Assembly (NCBI GenBank): GCA_046583095.1
Contig: JAYGDB010000234.1
Location: forward strand, 1-27,617
Reading direction: 5' to 3'
Source of the DNA: JAJDAN01 sp046583095
Lineage (GTDB): Bacteria; Myxococcota_A; UBA9160; UBA4427
Length of the DNA: 27,617 nucleotides
In this document: in pieces, positions 7,609 to 17,317 of the stretch
Layout of the letters: each line of letters starts with the position of its first letter
Numbering within the stretch: the first letter of the stretch is position 1
Notes under the pieces: generated by a model
The model's database searches: none
What the model was told of the DNA's origin: nothing
Seen by the model: only the letters and a program-made list of their open reading frames with translations
Translations under genes and position numbers: made by a program

Positions 7609-7717
7609 AAGACTGCCGGATCACGAGGGGCCGATGTCCGGCACTCCCCCATGGAAGCCAGCGCCCGTGACGAATCCGGTCACGCAAGTACGTAACCCGA
7701 CGGCTGCGTCCGGTTCC

Positions 7718-9217
7718 CTAGCGCAGTTCCCGCTTCAGGATCTTCCCGGTCGGCCCCTTGGGCAGGGTCTCCAAGAACTCCACACTTCGCGGGTACTTGT
7801 AGGCAGCCAGGCGCTCCTTGCAGAAGGCGATGATGTCTTCCTCGGAGGCGTCCTTATCCGGCGAGAGGGCCACCACCGCCTTTACCTCCTCGCCGTGGCT
7901 CTCGTGGGGAACCCCGATTACGGCCGCCTCCACGACGGCTTCGTGGGCGTACAGCACCTCCTCCACCTCGCGTGGATAGACGTTGAAGCCGCCCCTCAGG
8001 ATCATGTCCTTCTTGCGGTCGACGATCCAATAGCAGCCGTCCTCGTCGCGCAGGCCGATGTCGCCCGAGTGGAACCAACCGCCCTTGAGCGCCTCCTTGG
8101 TGGCATCGGGGCGGCCCAGATAGCCCTTCATGATGTTGTGACCACGGATGCAGATCTCGCCCCGCTCGCCGTCCGGCAACGGCTTGTCCTCCGCATCCAC
8201 GATGCACATCTCGACACCCCAGACCGGATAGCCGATGGAGCCGGGCTTCCGCGCCTTGTCGAGCACCCCGAAGCTCGCGACCGGCGACGTCTCGGACAAC
8301 CCGAAGCCCTCCTGGATCTTCAGCTCGAATTTCTTCTCGAAGGCGTTCATCACCTCGACGGGCATCGGGGCACCTCCGGTGAACGCGTAGCGGAGTTTCG
8401 AGAGGTCGTAGCTCTCACCGCCCTCGTGGTGGAGCAGCGCGAAGTACATGGTCGGGACGCCCGCGAAGAACGTGACGCGGTCCCGTTGCATCACCTCGAA
8501 CGCCTTCTGGGGCTCGAAGCGGGCGATCAGGCTGAAGGTGCCCCCGAGCGAGATGGTCGCGTTCTGCACGCAGGTCTGGCCGAAAGAGTGGAAGAGAGGC
8601 AGGGTCGCCAAGGCAACGTGCTCCTGGCCCGCGTCCGGTCCCATCAGCTTCGGGACCACCAGCGCACAGTTGAGCAACAGGTTCGAGTGGGTGAGCTCTG
8701 CCCCCTTCGGCTTTCCGGTCGTTCCGGAGGTGTAGAGAATCACCGCTGTGTCGTCGGGTGCCGTCGGGTGCGGGAAGTCAACCGGGTCCGCCGCGGCCAT
8801 CTCCTCCAGCGAGTCGGAGCCTCCAGCGCCGCCGCCCACGATCACCGGCACGCCCTGCTCGTCTGCGCCCTGCTTGCCCGGAGCCTCGAAGAGCGGATGC
8901 ACGATCAGCAACTTCGCGCTCGAGTCATCGAGGAAGTACGCGACCTCCGGGGCCGCCGCGAGCACGTTGATAGGAACGACGACGGCGCCCGCGTAGAGGA
9001 TCCCGAAGTAGGCGATCGTGAACTCGGGGACGTTCGGAACCAGCAGTGCGACGCAATCGCCGGGGCCGATGCCACGGGCGCGAAGACTGGCCGCCACACC
9101 ACACACCGCACGCTCGAGTTCCGCGTACGAGAGCTGGCGCTCGTCGAGGATGATTGCAGTCTTGTCGGGCTTTTCGCTCGCGGTGGCCTGGAGGATCGTT
9201 CCGAGGTTGAGCTTCAT
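7718..9217 (-). CDS. acyl-CoA synthetase (AMP-forming, FadD-like)
   Basis: 499 residues, a normal length for a class I adenylate-forming acyl-CoA ligase. It activates a carboxylic acid with ATP and CoA. Motifs: the P-loop YTSGTTGKPKGAELTHSN (from 162), YAFTGGAPMPVEVM, GFGLSETSP (A5), GWFHSGDIGLRDEDG (A7), DRKKDMILRGGFNVYPREVEEV (A8, given in two overlapping parts: DRKKDMILRGG and GGFNVYPREVEEV) and the C-terminal catalytic lysine in GPTGKILKREL (K492). Cytosolic or peripheral, with no membrane segment. The ATG at 9217 has GGGAG nearby and lies 23 bases after the amidohydrolase stop, so it belongs to that operon. Substrate chain length cannot be told. The thiolase-like and DUF35 neighbours suggest it feeds a CoA-ester catabolic route. 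Confidence 0.9.
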   Translation of the reverse strand: MKLNLGTILQATASEKPDKTAIILDERQLSYAELERAVCGVAASLRARGIGPGDCVALLVPNVPEFTIAYFGILYAGAVVVPINVLAAAPEVAYFLDDSSAKLLIVHPLFEAPGKQGADEQGVPVIVGGGAGGSDSLEEMAAADPVDFPHPTAPDDTAVILYTSGTTGKPKGAELTHSNLLLNCALVVPKLMGPDAGQEHVALATLPLFHSFGQTCVQNATISLGGTFSLIARFEPQKAFEVMQRDRVTFFAGVPTMYFALLHHEGGESYDLSKLRYAFTGGAPMPVEVMNAFEKKFELKIQEGFGLSETSPVASFGVLDKARKPGSIGYPVWGVEMCIVDAEDKPLPDGERGEICIRGHNIMKGYLGRPDATKEALKGGWFHSGDIGLRDEDGCYWIVDRKKDMILRGGFNVYPREVEEVLYAHEAVVEAAVIGVPHESHGEEVKAVVALSPDKDASEEDIIAFCKERLAAYKYPRSVEFLETLPKGPTGKILKRELR

Positions 9218-9240
9218 TTCCGTCTCCCGTTTCGCGGGTC

Positions 9241-10971
<1,731 letters not shown>

Positions 10972-10997
10972 TTCGACCCCTCCTGAATCAATAGAAG

Positions 10998-12188
10998 CTA
11001 GCCCTTCCGAAGCAGCAGGCAGCCGCCGAGCGGGCCGCCCCCTGCAGCGGCCACGGCCACCTGCGGATCGCCCCCGACCTGGCGATCGCCCCCCTCACCC
11101 CAGAGCTGGACACAGGCCTCGTGGAGGAAGCCGTAGCCGTGCAGTCGTCCGGCGGAGAGCTGACCGCCGTGGGTATTGAGGGGAATCTCGCCGTCGCGCG
11201 CGATGCGGGCACCGCCCTCGATGAAGGAGCCTCCTTCGCCCTTGCCGCAGAAGCCCAGGGCTTCGAGCCAAGCCAACGTAATGAAGCTGAAGCCGTCGTA
11301 GAGCTGCGCGCAGTCGACGTCCCGGGGCGCCAGGTCCGTGCGCTCCCACAGCATCGCGGCGGCGTCCCGCAGCGCCATCGTCGTGAGATCGTCCCACTGG
11401 TCCCAGGAAGGCCGACCCTTGAGAGCGGTTCCGACGGACTCCACGGTAAGCGGTGGCTTGCGACAATCCCCGGCCGCGTCGACGTGGGAAACGATCATCG
11501 CGGTGCAACCATCTACCGGCACGTCGCAGTCGTACAGGCAGAAGGGGTACGAGATCATCCGCGCCGCGAGGTAGTCGTCCATCGACATCGGGTCTCGGTA
11601 GATCGCCTTCGGGTTCACGCCCGCGTTCTTGCGCGCATTCAGCGCGATCTGCGCCAGCTGTTCGCGCGTGGTTCCAAACTCGTGGAAGTGACGCTGGGCC
11701 ATCATCGCGATCCACACCGCAGCGGAGGCTGCACCGTAGGGCAGCGTCCATTGCATGAATCCACTCGCCCGGAAGCCCCCGCCGCCTCCGGCCCCAATCC
11801 CCGGCCGTCCTCCGGTACCCTGCGCGGTGGACTCCCAGACCGTGCGAAAGCACAGGACGTGCTTCGCGAGACCCGTCGCCACCGCGAGACACGCGTTCAC
11901 CACCGAGCCCAACTGGCCGGGAAGCTCTGGCCCCCCGCAGAACCAGTTCAGGTTCAGGCGCAGCATGTCCTGCACCTCGGGGATGCCGGCGCCGCTGAAG
12001 CCGTTCGGACCGAAGTTCCCGGGGTACGTGGAGAGCCCGTCGATGTCTTCGCGGCTGAGGCCGGCGTCGTCGATGGCCGCGAGGCACGCGTCCGCGGTAA
12101 GCGCCAGGGGATCGCGGTTCAGGCGGCGTCCAACCTCCGACTGGCCGATACCCGTCAGCGCGGCGCGGCGCTCTAGCGCTTCGATCAT
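10998..12188 (-). CDS. thiolase-like protein (SCP-x/Ltp2 type) paired with DUF35
   Basis: 396 residues from the ATG at 12188, which overlaps the DUF35 stop as ATGA; the frame is open upstream but that part is an Arg/Pro-rich shadow of the DUF35 gene. The start MIEALERRAALTGIGQSEVG, the core QLYDGFSFITLAWLEALG and the end HGYGFLHEACVQLWGEGGDRQV are those of the non-decarboxylating SCP2-thiolase group. Aligning by eye the block GQLGSVVNACLAVATGLAKHVL with thiolases puts Leu/Pro where the nucleophilic Cys should be. Ltp2-type proteins share this loss and act with a DUF35 partner as aldolases, cleaving β-hydroxyacyl-CoA in steroid side-chain breakdown using tyrosines. Y297 and Y352 are candidates. 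A C–C lyase or synthase on CoA esters is inferred. A Gly-rich loop (130–138) is odd. Confidence 0.8.
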   Translation of the reverse strand: MIEALERRAALTGIGQSEVGRRLNRDPLALTADACLAAIDDAGLSREDIDGLSTYPGNFGPNGFSGAGIPEVQDMLRLNLNWFCGGPELPGQLGSVVNACLAVATGLAKHVLCFRTVWESTAQGTGGRPGIGAGGGGGFRASGFMQWTLPYGAASAAVWIAMMAQRHFHEFGTTREQLAQIALNARKNAGVNPKAIYRDPMSMDDYLAARMISYPFCLYDCDVPVDGCTAMIVSHVDAAGDCRKPPLTVESVGTALKGRPSWDQWDDLTTMALRDAAAMLWERTDLAPRDVDCAQLYDGFSFITLAWLEALGFCGKGEGGSFIEGGARIARDGEIPLNTHGGQLSAGRLHGYGFLHEACVQLWGEGGDRQVGGDPQVAVAAAGGGPLGGCLLLRKG

Positions 12189-12598
12189 TCGTCCAACTCG
12201 AAGAGGGGCAGGAAAACGCCCTCGCCCAGGTCCTCGAAGAGGACGTGGGCGCGCAGGCCGATCGAGATGTCTTCCGGCTTGCAGTTCACGAGGTTCGTCG
12301 TGAGTCGCAAGCCTTCTTGTTCGTCGAGCTCCACGATCGCCACCACGTAGGGTGGATCGAAGCCGGGGATCCAGGGCTGGTGGTTCACCGTGAAGGTGTG
12401 GACGACCGCCCGGCCCGAGACCGCCTCGGGCGACAAGTCGCGAGACAGGCACTCGGGGCACAGCGGCGCGGGGGGATGCACGTAATAGCGGCAACCCCCG
12501 CAGCGGAGGAAACGAAGCTCGTTGTCGGCTCCGCCGAGCCAGAAGTGTTCGTTCTCGGGGGTGACCTGCGGGAGCAAGCGGAGCGGCTTCTCCGCCAC
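12185..12598 (-). CDS. DUF35 OB-fold protein with N-terminal zinc ribbon
   Basis: 137 residues, GTG start at 12598 directly abutting the TetR stop (TAG then GTG). The rubredoxin-like zinc ribbon has C33, C36, C47 and C50 (RCGGCRYYVHPPAPLCPEC). An OB-fold follows (SGRAVVHTFTVNHQPWIPGF … PPYVVAIVEL … LTTNLVNC). DUF35 proteins bind acyl-CoA or dock on thiolase-like enzymes; the ChsH2 DUF35 domain does so with Ltp2. The stop overlaps the start of the thiolase-like gene, so equimolar expression and a complex are likely. Confidence 0.88.
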   Translation of the reverse strand: MAEKPLRLLPQVTPENEHFWLGGADNELRFLRCGGCRYYVHPPAPLCPECLSRDLSPEAVSGRAVVHTFTVNHQPWIPGFDPPYVVAIVELDEQEGLRLTTNLVNCKPEDISIGLRAHVLFEDLGEGVFLPLFELDE

Positions 12599-13225
12599 CT
12601 AATCGCCTGTCACGGTTCGGTGCAGGATGTGCGCGGAACTCTCGATCAGGTGCTCGCGCGTGACACCGAAGACCTCGAGCTCGGCGTGATAGGCGGCCAG
12701 CCGTTCGAGGATCGCGGCCATGGCGGCAGCCGCTGCGTGCGGATGACCCTGGGGATCGTCCGCGCCGTGGTGGTCGCTGATGACGCGCGCGAGCTCCTCC
12801 AATACCGGCTGCATGGTTCGCTCCCGCAAGTCCTGGAAGCGTTGGTCACCCTCGTCGGACGCGAGATTTCGAACCCGCAGCACCGCGCGATGCTCGTCCC
12901 AGTGGTCGATGAAGGCCTCGACGAGCGTACGCGCCTTCTGCAGTCCTTCTTGGCCCCGCCACGAACCGGCGATCAACTCGAGCATCCTCGGCATCTCGTC
13001 CGAGGTCTCTTCTGCCAGGCACAGTACGACGTCGTCGACGTCCCGGAAGTACTGATAGAAGGTGGCCGCCGACGTCCCCACGTGTCTCGCGATGTCGGTC
13101 ACGCGCAGGTCTCGCAGCTTCTGCTCGCCGAGCAGCTTCTCGGTGGCTTCCAACAGGCGGATACGGGTCTGCAGTGCCCGCGAACCCAGGACGCGGCCGC
13201 TCTGGTCGACGACTTCGCGGCTCAC
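12599..13225 (-). CDS. TetR-family transcriptional regulator
   Basis: 208 residues. GTG start at 13225 overlapping the upstream amidohydrolase stop (13224–13222) as GTGA. The N-terminal helix-turn-helix (about 20–65) reads TRIRLLEATEKLLGEQKLRD then VTDIARHVGTSAATFYQYFR, the clear TetR signature; the C-terminal ~130 residues are helical ligand-binding sequence (LAEETSDEMPRMLELIAGSW, LAAYHAELEVFG). Being second in the operon, it probably controls that operon, and perhaps the divergent SDR gene, from the 36-bp region at 14404–14439, with a CoA ester or pathway acid as inducer. No palindromic operator is obvious there. Confidence 0.88.
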   Translation of the reverse strand: MSREVVDQSGRVLGSRALQTRIRLLEATEKLLGEQKLRDLRVTDIARHVGTSAATFYQYFRDVDDVVLCLAEETSDEMPRMLELIAGSWRGQEGLQKARTLVEAFIDHWDEHRAVLRVRNLASDEGDQRFQDLRERTMQPVLEELARVISDHHGADDPQGHPHAAAAAMAAILERLAAYHAELEVFGVTREHLIESSAHILHRTVTGD

Positions 13226-14403
13226 GCTCGCCCGACCAGTCCCAGCGAGTTGTCGCGCATGATCATCCGGACCTCTGCGTCGGAGAGCTTCTCGATGCCC
13301 TCGACGAAGTCGCGGGGCTCGGCGAGCCCTTCCGGGTGCGGGTAGTCCGATCCGAAGACCACCTGCGAGACGCCGATCTCCGCCGCCAGCACCGGGATGT
13401 CCTCTTCATGATACGGCGACACGAACACGTGCCGGCGCACGATCTGACTGGGCTTCTCGTGGATGCGCCCACCAATCCAGGGGCCGTTGCGGCCCATGCC
13501 GCCCATCTTGTCCATCACCTTCATGAGGTACGGGATGAAGAGCGAGCCGTTCTCGACGCTCACGACCTTCAGGTTCGGGTAGCGGCCGAAGAGATTGTGG
13601 AAGACGAGCGCCGCAATCGTGTCCATGATCGGCCGGTCGCCATAGAAGCACGACCATTGCAGAGCGGACTGACGGTGCGCGGAGGGGTTCGGCTGCTCGC
13701 CGAACCAGACGCTCATCATCTCGTTGTAGCCGGACTCGGCGATATGGAACGCGACGGTGACGCCGGCCTCGTGGAGCCGCGCCCAGAAGGGATCGAAGTA
13801 GGGATCGGCAGGCGAGCGGCCATAGCTGGGGCCGGGGCGAAGCGCGATGATGCGCGCGCCCTTCTCGATCACCCACTCGAGCTCGGCGACGGCCTCGTCG
13901 AGATCGAGCAGCGAGAGGAGCGGCGGGGCATAGATGCGTTCCTGGTAGTCGAACCCCCAGGTCTCGTCGAGCCAGCGGTTGAAGGCGTGGAAGTTCGCAT
14001 ACATCTGCTCGACGTCATCGGTCATGAATTGCTCGACGCAGACGGCGAGAGTGGGAAACAGGAGGCACGACTCGATGCCCTGCTCGTCCATCCGGGCGAG
14101 CCGGGCGTCGCGCTCGACGAAGGCGGCCTCGTGCTCGTGGACGACCTGCCCCTCGTAGTCCGGGGTGTTCATCATCCGGAGCATCTCGCGCAGGCCGCCC
14201 GGCTTGGCGTGGTGGTCGAAATCGAGCTTGCCCAGGAACGTGAAGGGCTTGTCGCCCACCATCAGGCGCTCCTGACCGCTCTCGTCCACGCTCAGCCGGA
14301 TCGCCTTGTCGCGGTGACGCGGCTCGATGTAGCGCGAAAAGCAGTCCCGTGGCTCGTAGTAGTGGTTGTCGGCGTCGAAGAACCGATAGTCGATCTGACG
14401 CAT
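13222..14403 (-). CDS. amidohydrolase_2 family metal-dependent hydrolase/decarboxylase
   Basis: 393 residues from the ATG at 14403. The start MRQIDYRFFDADNHYYEPRD carries the DADNHYYEP signature of a PF04909 subfamily common in actinobacteria and environmental proteobacteria. Later motifs fit the TIM barrel: GVTVAFHIAESGY (metal or substrate His) and FGSDYPHPEGLAEP (catalytic Asp). Relatives include ACMSD, 5-carboxyvanillate decarboxylase (LigW) and hydrolases of cyclic ketones, so the reaction could be decarboxylation or C–C/ester hydrolysis. Cytosolic. A TAGAAT box 7 bases before the ATG suggests a leaderless message. It heads the operon that continues to the TetR, DUF35, thiolase-like, amidohydrolase and acyl-CoA ligase genes. 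Confidence 0.85.
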   Translation of the reverse strand: MRQIDYRFFDADNHYYEPRDCFSRYIEPRHRDKAIRLSVDESGQERLMVGDKPFTFLGKLDFDHHAKPGGLREMLRMMNTPDYEGQVVHEHEAAFVERDARLARMDEQGIESCLLFPTLAVCVEQFMTDDVEQMYANFHAFNRWLDETWGFDYQERIYAPPLLSLLDLDEAVAELEWVIEKGARIIALRPGPSYGRSPADPYFDPFWARLHEAGVTVAFHIAESGYNEMMSVWFGEQPNPSAHRQSALQWSCFYGDRPIMDTIAALVFHNLFGRYPNLKVVSVENGSLFIPYLMKVMDKMGGMGRNGPWIGGRIHEKPSQIVRRHVFVSPYHEEDIPVLAAEIGVSQVVFGSDYPHPEGLAEPRDFVEGIEKLSDAEVRMIMRDNSLGLVGRA

Positions 14404-14410
14404 CGTCAGA

Positions 14411-14416
14411 ATTCTA
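14411..14416 (-). promoter_or_regulatory. leaderless-type -10 box for the amidohydrolase_2 operon
   Basis: TAGAAT, then 7 bases (TCTGACG), then the ATG at 14403 on the minus strand. No Shine-Dalgarno sequence and no good -35. +1 would fall at or one base before the ATG. Confidence 0.55.
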
Positions 14417-14427
14417 CCCCATTGCGA

Positions 14428-14433
14428 TAGGCT
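14428..14433 (+). promoter_or_regulatory. leaderless-type -10 box for the SDR gene
   Basis: TAGGCT, then 6 bases (GAGGGC), then the ATG at 14440. It faces the minus-strand TAGAAT box 11 bases away, so each promoter's upstream DNA is the other gene's start. GAGG within the spacer is too close to the ATG to serve as a normal ribosome site. Confidence 0.5.
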
Positions 14434-14439
14434 GAGGGC

Positions 14440-15195
14440 ATGGCACTCACAGGACGCGTAGCTCTGGTAACGGGCGGCAGCCGGGGGATCGGACGTGCGA
14501 TCTGCCTGGCCCTCGCTGAGGACGGTGCGGATGTCGCGGTGAACTACCGGCGCGACGACTCCGCAGCCAGCGAGACCGTCGCGGCCATCGAAGCCCTGGG
14601 CCGGAAGGCGCGGGCCTACCAGGCATCCGTCGACGACTTCGACGCCCTGGCAGTCATGGTGGCAGGCGCCGAGAAGGAACTCGGTCCCATCGACATTCTC
14701 GTCAACAACGCGGGCATCGCCAGCCGCGGGCAGGACGTCGTCGATACGGATCCGGCCGAACTCGAGCGTTGCATGCGAGTCCACGCCCTGGGTCCCGCGC
14801 AGCTCTGCAAGCTCGTACTGCCAGGCATGCGGACGCGCCCCCGCGGCGACGTCATCATGATCTCGAGCGTCGCGACACTGCACTGGGCGCCGAACAGTGC
14901 ACCCTACAACATGGGCAAGGCCGCGATGGAAGCACTCGCCTTCGGTCTCGCGAAGGAAGAGCGCCGCAACGGCATCCACGTGAACGTGGTGGCGCCGGGT
15001 CTGGTCGAGACCGAGATGGGACGCCGCTTGGTCAAGGCCACACAAGGGGTCGACGACATCTCGACGATCCACGGCCGCATGCCGTTCGGGAGGGTGTGCC
15101 AGCCGGAGGATATCGCGAACGTGGTTCGGTACCTGGTCTCGGAGGGCGGCTCGTACCTGACCGGCGAGAAGCTGAACGCTCACGGGGGCGGCTGA
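14440..15195 (+). CDS. short-chain dehydrogenase/reductase (FabG-like)
   Basis: 251 residues, a classical SDR. Cofactor loop TGGSRGIG (11–18), NNAG in ILVNNAG (about 86–92), catalytic S143 (MISSVATLHW), Y156 and K160 (YNMGK), and the end GSYLTGEKLNAHGGG. Arg residues after strand 2 (NYRRDD) suggest NADP(H). It reduces or oxidises a 3-oxo/3-hydroxy group, possibly on acyl carriers or CoA esters. It is divergent from the catabolic operon across 36 bp, which hints at co-regulation, and is followed 7 bases later by the oligopeptidase gene. The exact substrate is unknown. Confidence 0.9.
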   Translation: MALTGRVALVTGGSRGIGRAICLALAEDGADVAVNYRRDDSAASETVAAIEALGRKARAYQASVDDFDALAVMVAGAEKELGPIDILVNNAGIASRGQDVVDTDPAELERCMRVHALGPAQLCKLVLPGMRTRPRGDVIMISSVATLHWAPNSAPYNMGKAAMEALAFGLAKEERRNGIHVNVVAPGLVETEMGRRLVKATQGVDDISTIHGRMPFGRVCQPEDIANVVRYLVSEGGSYLTGEKLNAHGGG

Positions 15196-15202
15196 GGGCC
15201 AC

Positions 15203-17281
15203 ATGTCCCGCGTAGCGGCTCCGGTCGCCGACCGCGAGCCCGTTTCACGAGAGCTGCACGGCGAAACCGTCGTCGACCCCTACGCGTGGATGCGGGAGCG
15301 GGAGAGCCAGCGAGTGCTCGCGCACCTGCGCGCCGAGAACCAGCACACGGGAGCCACACTCGCCCATCTCAGCGAGTTGCGGGAGAAGGTCTACCAGGAG
15401 ATCAAGTCGCGCATCCAGGAGACGGATCTCAGTGTTCCCGCGCGCAAGGGCGGCTACTGGTATCTGACCCGCACCGAGGAGGGCCGGCAATATCCGCTCT
15501 CCTGTCGCCGCAGCGGCGCCATCGACGGACCCGAAGAGGTGCTCCTCGACGGCAACCTCCTCGCCGGCGACTCCGAGTACTTCGCGTTCGGCCTCTTCGA
15601 GGTCAGCCCGGACCACGCGATCGCCGCCTATTCGACCGACTACACCGGGGCCGAGGAGTACACGCTGCGTTTCCGGGATCTCGCCTCGGGGGACGACCTG
15701 CCCGACGAAATCCCGCGCACCTACTACGGCGGCGCCTGGTCGAAGGACGCGCGCACGTTCTTCTATACACGCCCCGACGACGCCATGCGTCCCCACCAGT
15801 TGTGGCGGCACCGAATGGGTACGGACACCGCTACGGACGTACTGGCATTCCAGGAGGACGATGAACGCTTCTTCCTCGAGATCGATTCGTCGCGCAGCGA
15901 AGATCTGCTCTTCCTCACGCTCCAGAGCCAGACGACCAGCGAGGGCTGGCTCCTCGAGGCTGCGGATCCGCAGGCGGCCTTCAGGTGCATCCGCCCGCGC
16001 GAGGCCGGTGTCGAGTACTGGGCCGAGCACCAGCGGGGCGACGGCGGCGGGCGCCTCGTGATTCTCGCCACCCTCGACGCGCCAAACGGGCGGATCCTCG
16101 AAGCACCCGTCTCGAGCCCCGGCGACTGGCAGGAGATGCTGCCCCACCGCGCCGACGTGAAGCTCGATGGCCTCGACGCCTTCGCGGACCACCTGGTCGT
16201 GTGGTGCCGCCGGGACGCGACGAGCGGCATCGTCGTATTGCCAGGCCGCGGGCGTCCACCCGAGGAACTGTCCTTCGACGAAGACGTGCGGACCGTCGAT
16301 GCCGGCTCGAACCTCGAGTACGACACCCACAGCCTGCGCTTCGAGTACGAATCACTGGTGACGCCCACCTCCGTCTACGACCACGACCTCGAGACGGGCG
16401 AGCGGACGCTCCTCAAGCAGCAGCCGGTGCTGGGCGGCTACCGGATCTCGGACTGGGAATCCGTCCGCGAGTGGGCAACCGCCGGCGACGGCACACGCAT
16501 CCCCATCTCGCTCGTCCACCGCGAGGGCACTGCGAGGGACGGCTCGGCGCCCCTGGTCCTCTACGGCTACGGGGCCTACGAGGCGAACAGCGACCCGTGG
16601 TTCTCGGCCGGGCGTCTTTCGTTGCTCGAACGCGGTGTGACGTTCGCGATCGCCCACGTGCGGGGCGGAGGTGAGCTCGGAAGGCACTGGTACGAAGCCG
16701 GAAAACTCGCCCACAAGACGAACAGCTTCGACGACCTGAACGCCTGCGCGGAGCACCTCGTCGCCCAGGGCTACACGTCGACGGATCGCCTTGCGGCACG
16801 CGGCGGCAGCGCCGGCGGCCTGCTCGTGGCCGCGGCAATGAACCGGCGCCCGGACCTCTACCGGGCCGTCGTCGCCGAGGTCCCCTTCGTAGACGTCGTC
16901 AACACCATGCTCGACGAGAGCCTGCCCCTCACCATCACCGAGTGGGAGGAGTGGGGCAACCCGCGGGTTCCCGAACAATACGATTGGCTTCGCGCCTACG
17001 CGCCGTACGAGACCATCCGGGCGTGCGCCTATCCGCGCGTGCTCGTCACCGCCGGACTCAACGATCCACGCGTCCAGTACTGGGAGCCCGCGAAGTGGGT
17101 CGCGGCACTGCGCGAGCAGACGACCGGCCGCGAGCCGATCCTGCTCAAGACCGAGATGGGCGCCGGGCACGGCGGCCCGTCGGGGCGCTACGACGCCTGG
17201 CGGGACGAGGCGCTGATTCTGGCGTTCCTGCTCGACGCCTTCGGCCTGGCGACACGAGATGCGCACGCAGCACCGGGATGA
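15203..17281 (+). CDS. ptrB: oligopeptidase B (S9A prolyl oligopeptidase family)
   Basis: 692 residues, the expected length. Serine peptidase that cuts short peptides after Lys or Arg. The N-terminal part includes HGETVVDPYAWMRERES and a seven-bladed β-propeller (about 75–420), then an α/β-hydrolase domain. The catalytic triad is visible: S536 in RGGSAGGLL, D621 in LNDPRVQYWEP and H656 in GAGHGG. Pocket acids behind P1 Lys/Arg specificity are plausible (TITEWEEWGNP, 577–587). No signal peptide, so cytoplasmic like Escherichia coli PtrB. It starts 7 bases after the SDR stop and is likely co-transcribed with it. A functional link to the SDR is not evident. Confidence 0.92.
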   Translation: MSRVAAPVADREPVSRELHGETVVDPYAWMRERESQRVLAHLRAENQHTGATLAHLSELREKVYQEIKSRIQETDLSVPARKGGYWYLTRTEEGRQYPLSCRRSGAIDGPEEVLLDGNLLAGDSEYFAFGLFEVSPDHAIAAYSTDYTGAEEYTLRFRDLASGDDLPDEIPRTYYGGAWSKDARTFFYTRPDDAMRPHQLWRHRMGTDTATDVLAFQEDDERFFLEIDSSRSEDLLFLTLQSQTTSEGWLLEAADPQAAFRCIRPREAGVEYWAEHQRGDGGGRLVILATLDAPNGRILEAPVSSPGDWQEMLPHRADVKLDGLDAFADHLVVWCRRDATSGIVVLPGRGRPPEELSFDEDVRTVDAGSNLEYDTHSLRFEYESLVTPTSVYDHDLETGERTLLKQQPVLGGYRISDWESVREWATAGDGTRIPISLVHREGTARDGSAPLVLYGYGAYEANSDPWFSAGRLSLLERGVTFAIAHVRGGGELGRHWYEAGKLAHKTNSFDDLNACAEHLVAQGYTSTDRLAARGGSAGGLLVAAAMNRRPDLYRAVVAEVPFVDVVNTMLDESLPLTITEWEEWGNPRVPEQYDWLRAYAPYETIRACAYPRVLVTAGLNDPRVQYWEPAKWVAALREQTTGREPILLKTEMGAGHGGPSGRYDAWRDEALILAFLLDAFGLATRDAHAAPG

Positions 17282-17305
17282 GCAGGGTGCAGCTCCGGGC
17301 TGAGC

Positions 17306-17311
17306 TAACTT
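17306..17311 (+). promoter_or_regulatory. leaderless-type -10 box for regBA
   Basis: TAACTT, then 6 bases (CGCCCG), then the GTG at 17318. It lies in the 36-bp gap after ptrB, so the kinase gene may have its own leaderless promoter in addition to read-through. Confidence 0.45.
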
Positions 17312-17317
17312 CGCCCG

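Noticed and set aside
12189..12494. N-terminal extension of the thiolase-like gene to 12494
   Set aside because: It overlaps the DUF35 gene in another frame and is Arg/Pro-rich. The ATG at 12188 gives the normal family N-terminus and an ATGA overlap.
14404..15204. Long upstream extension of the amidohydrolase_2 frame
   Set aside because: It runs antisense through the SDR gene. The signature DADNHYYEP begins right after the ATG at 14403.
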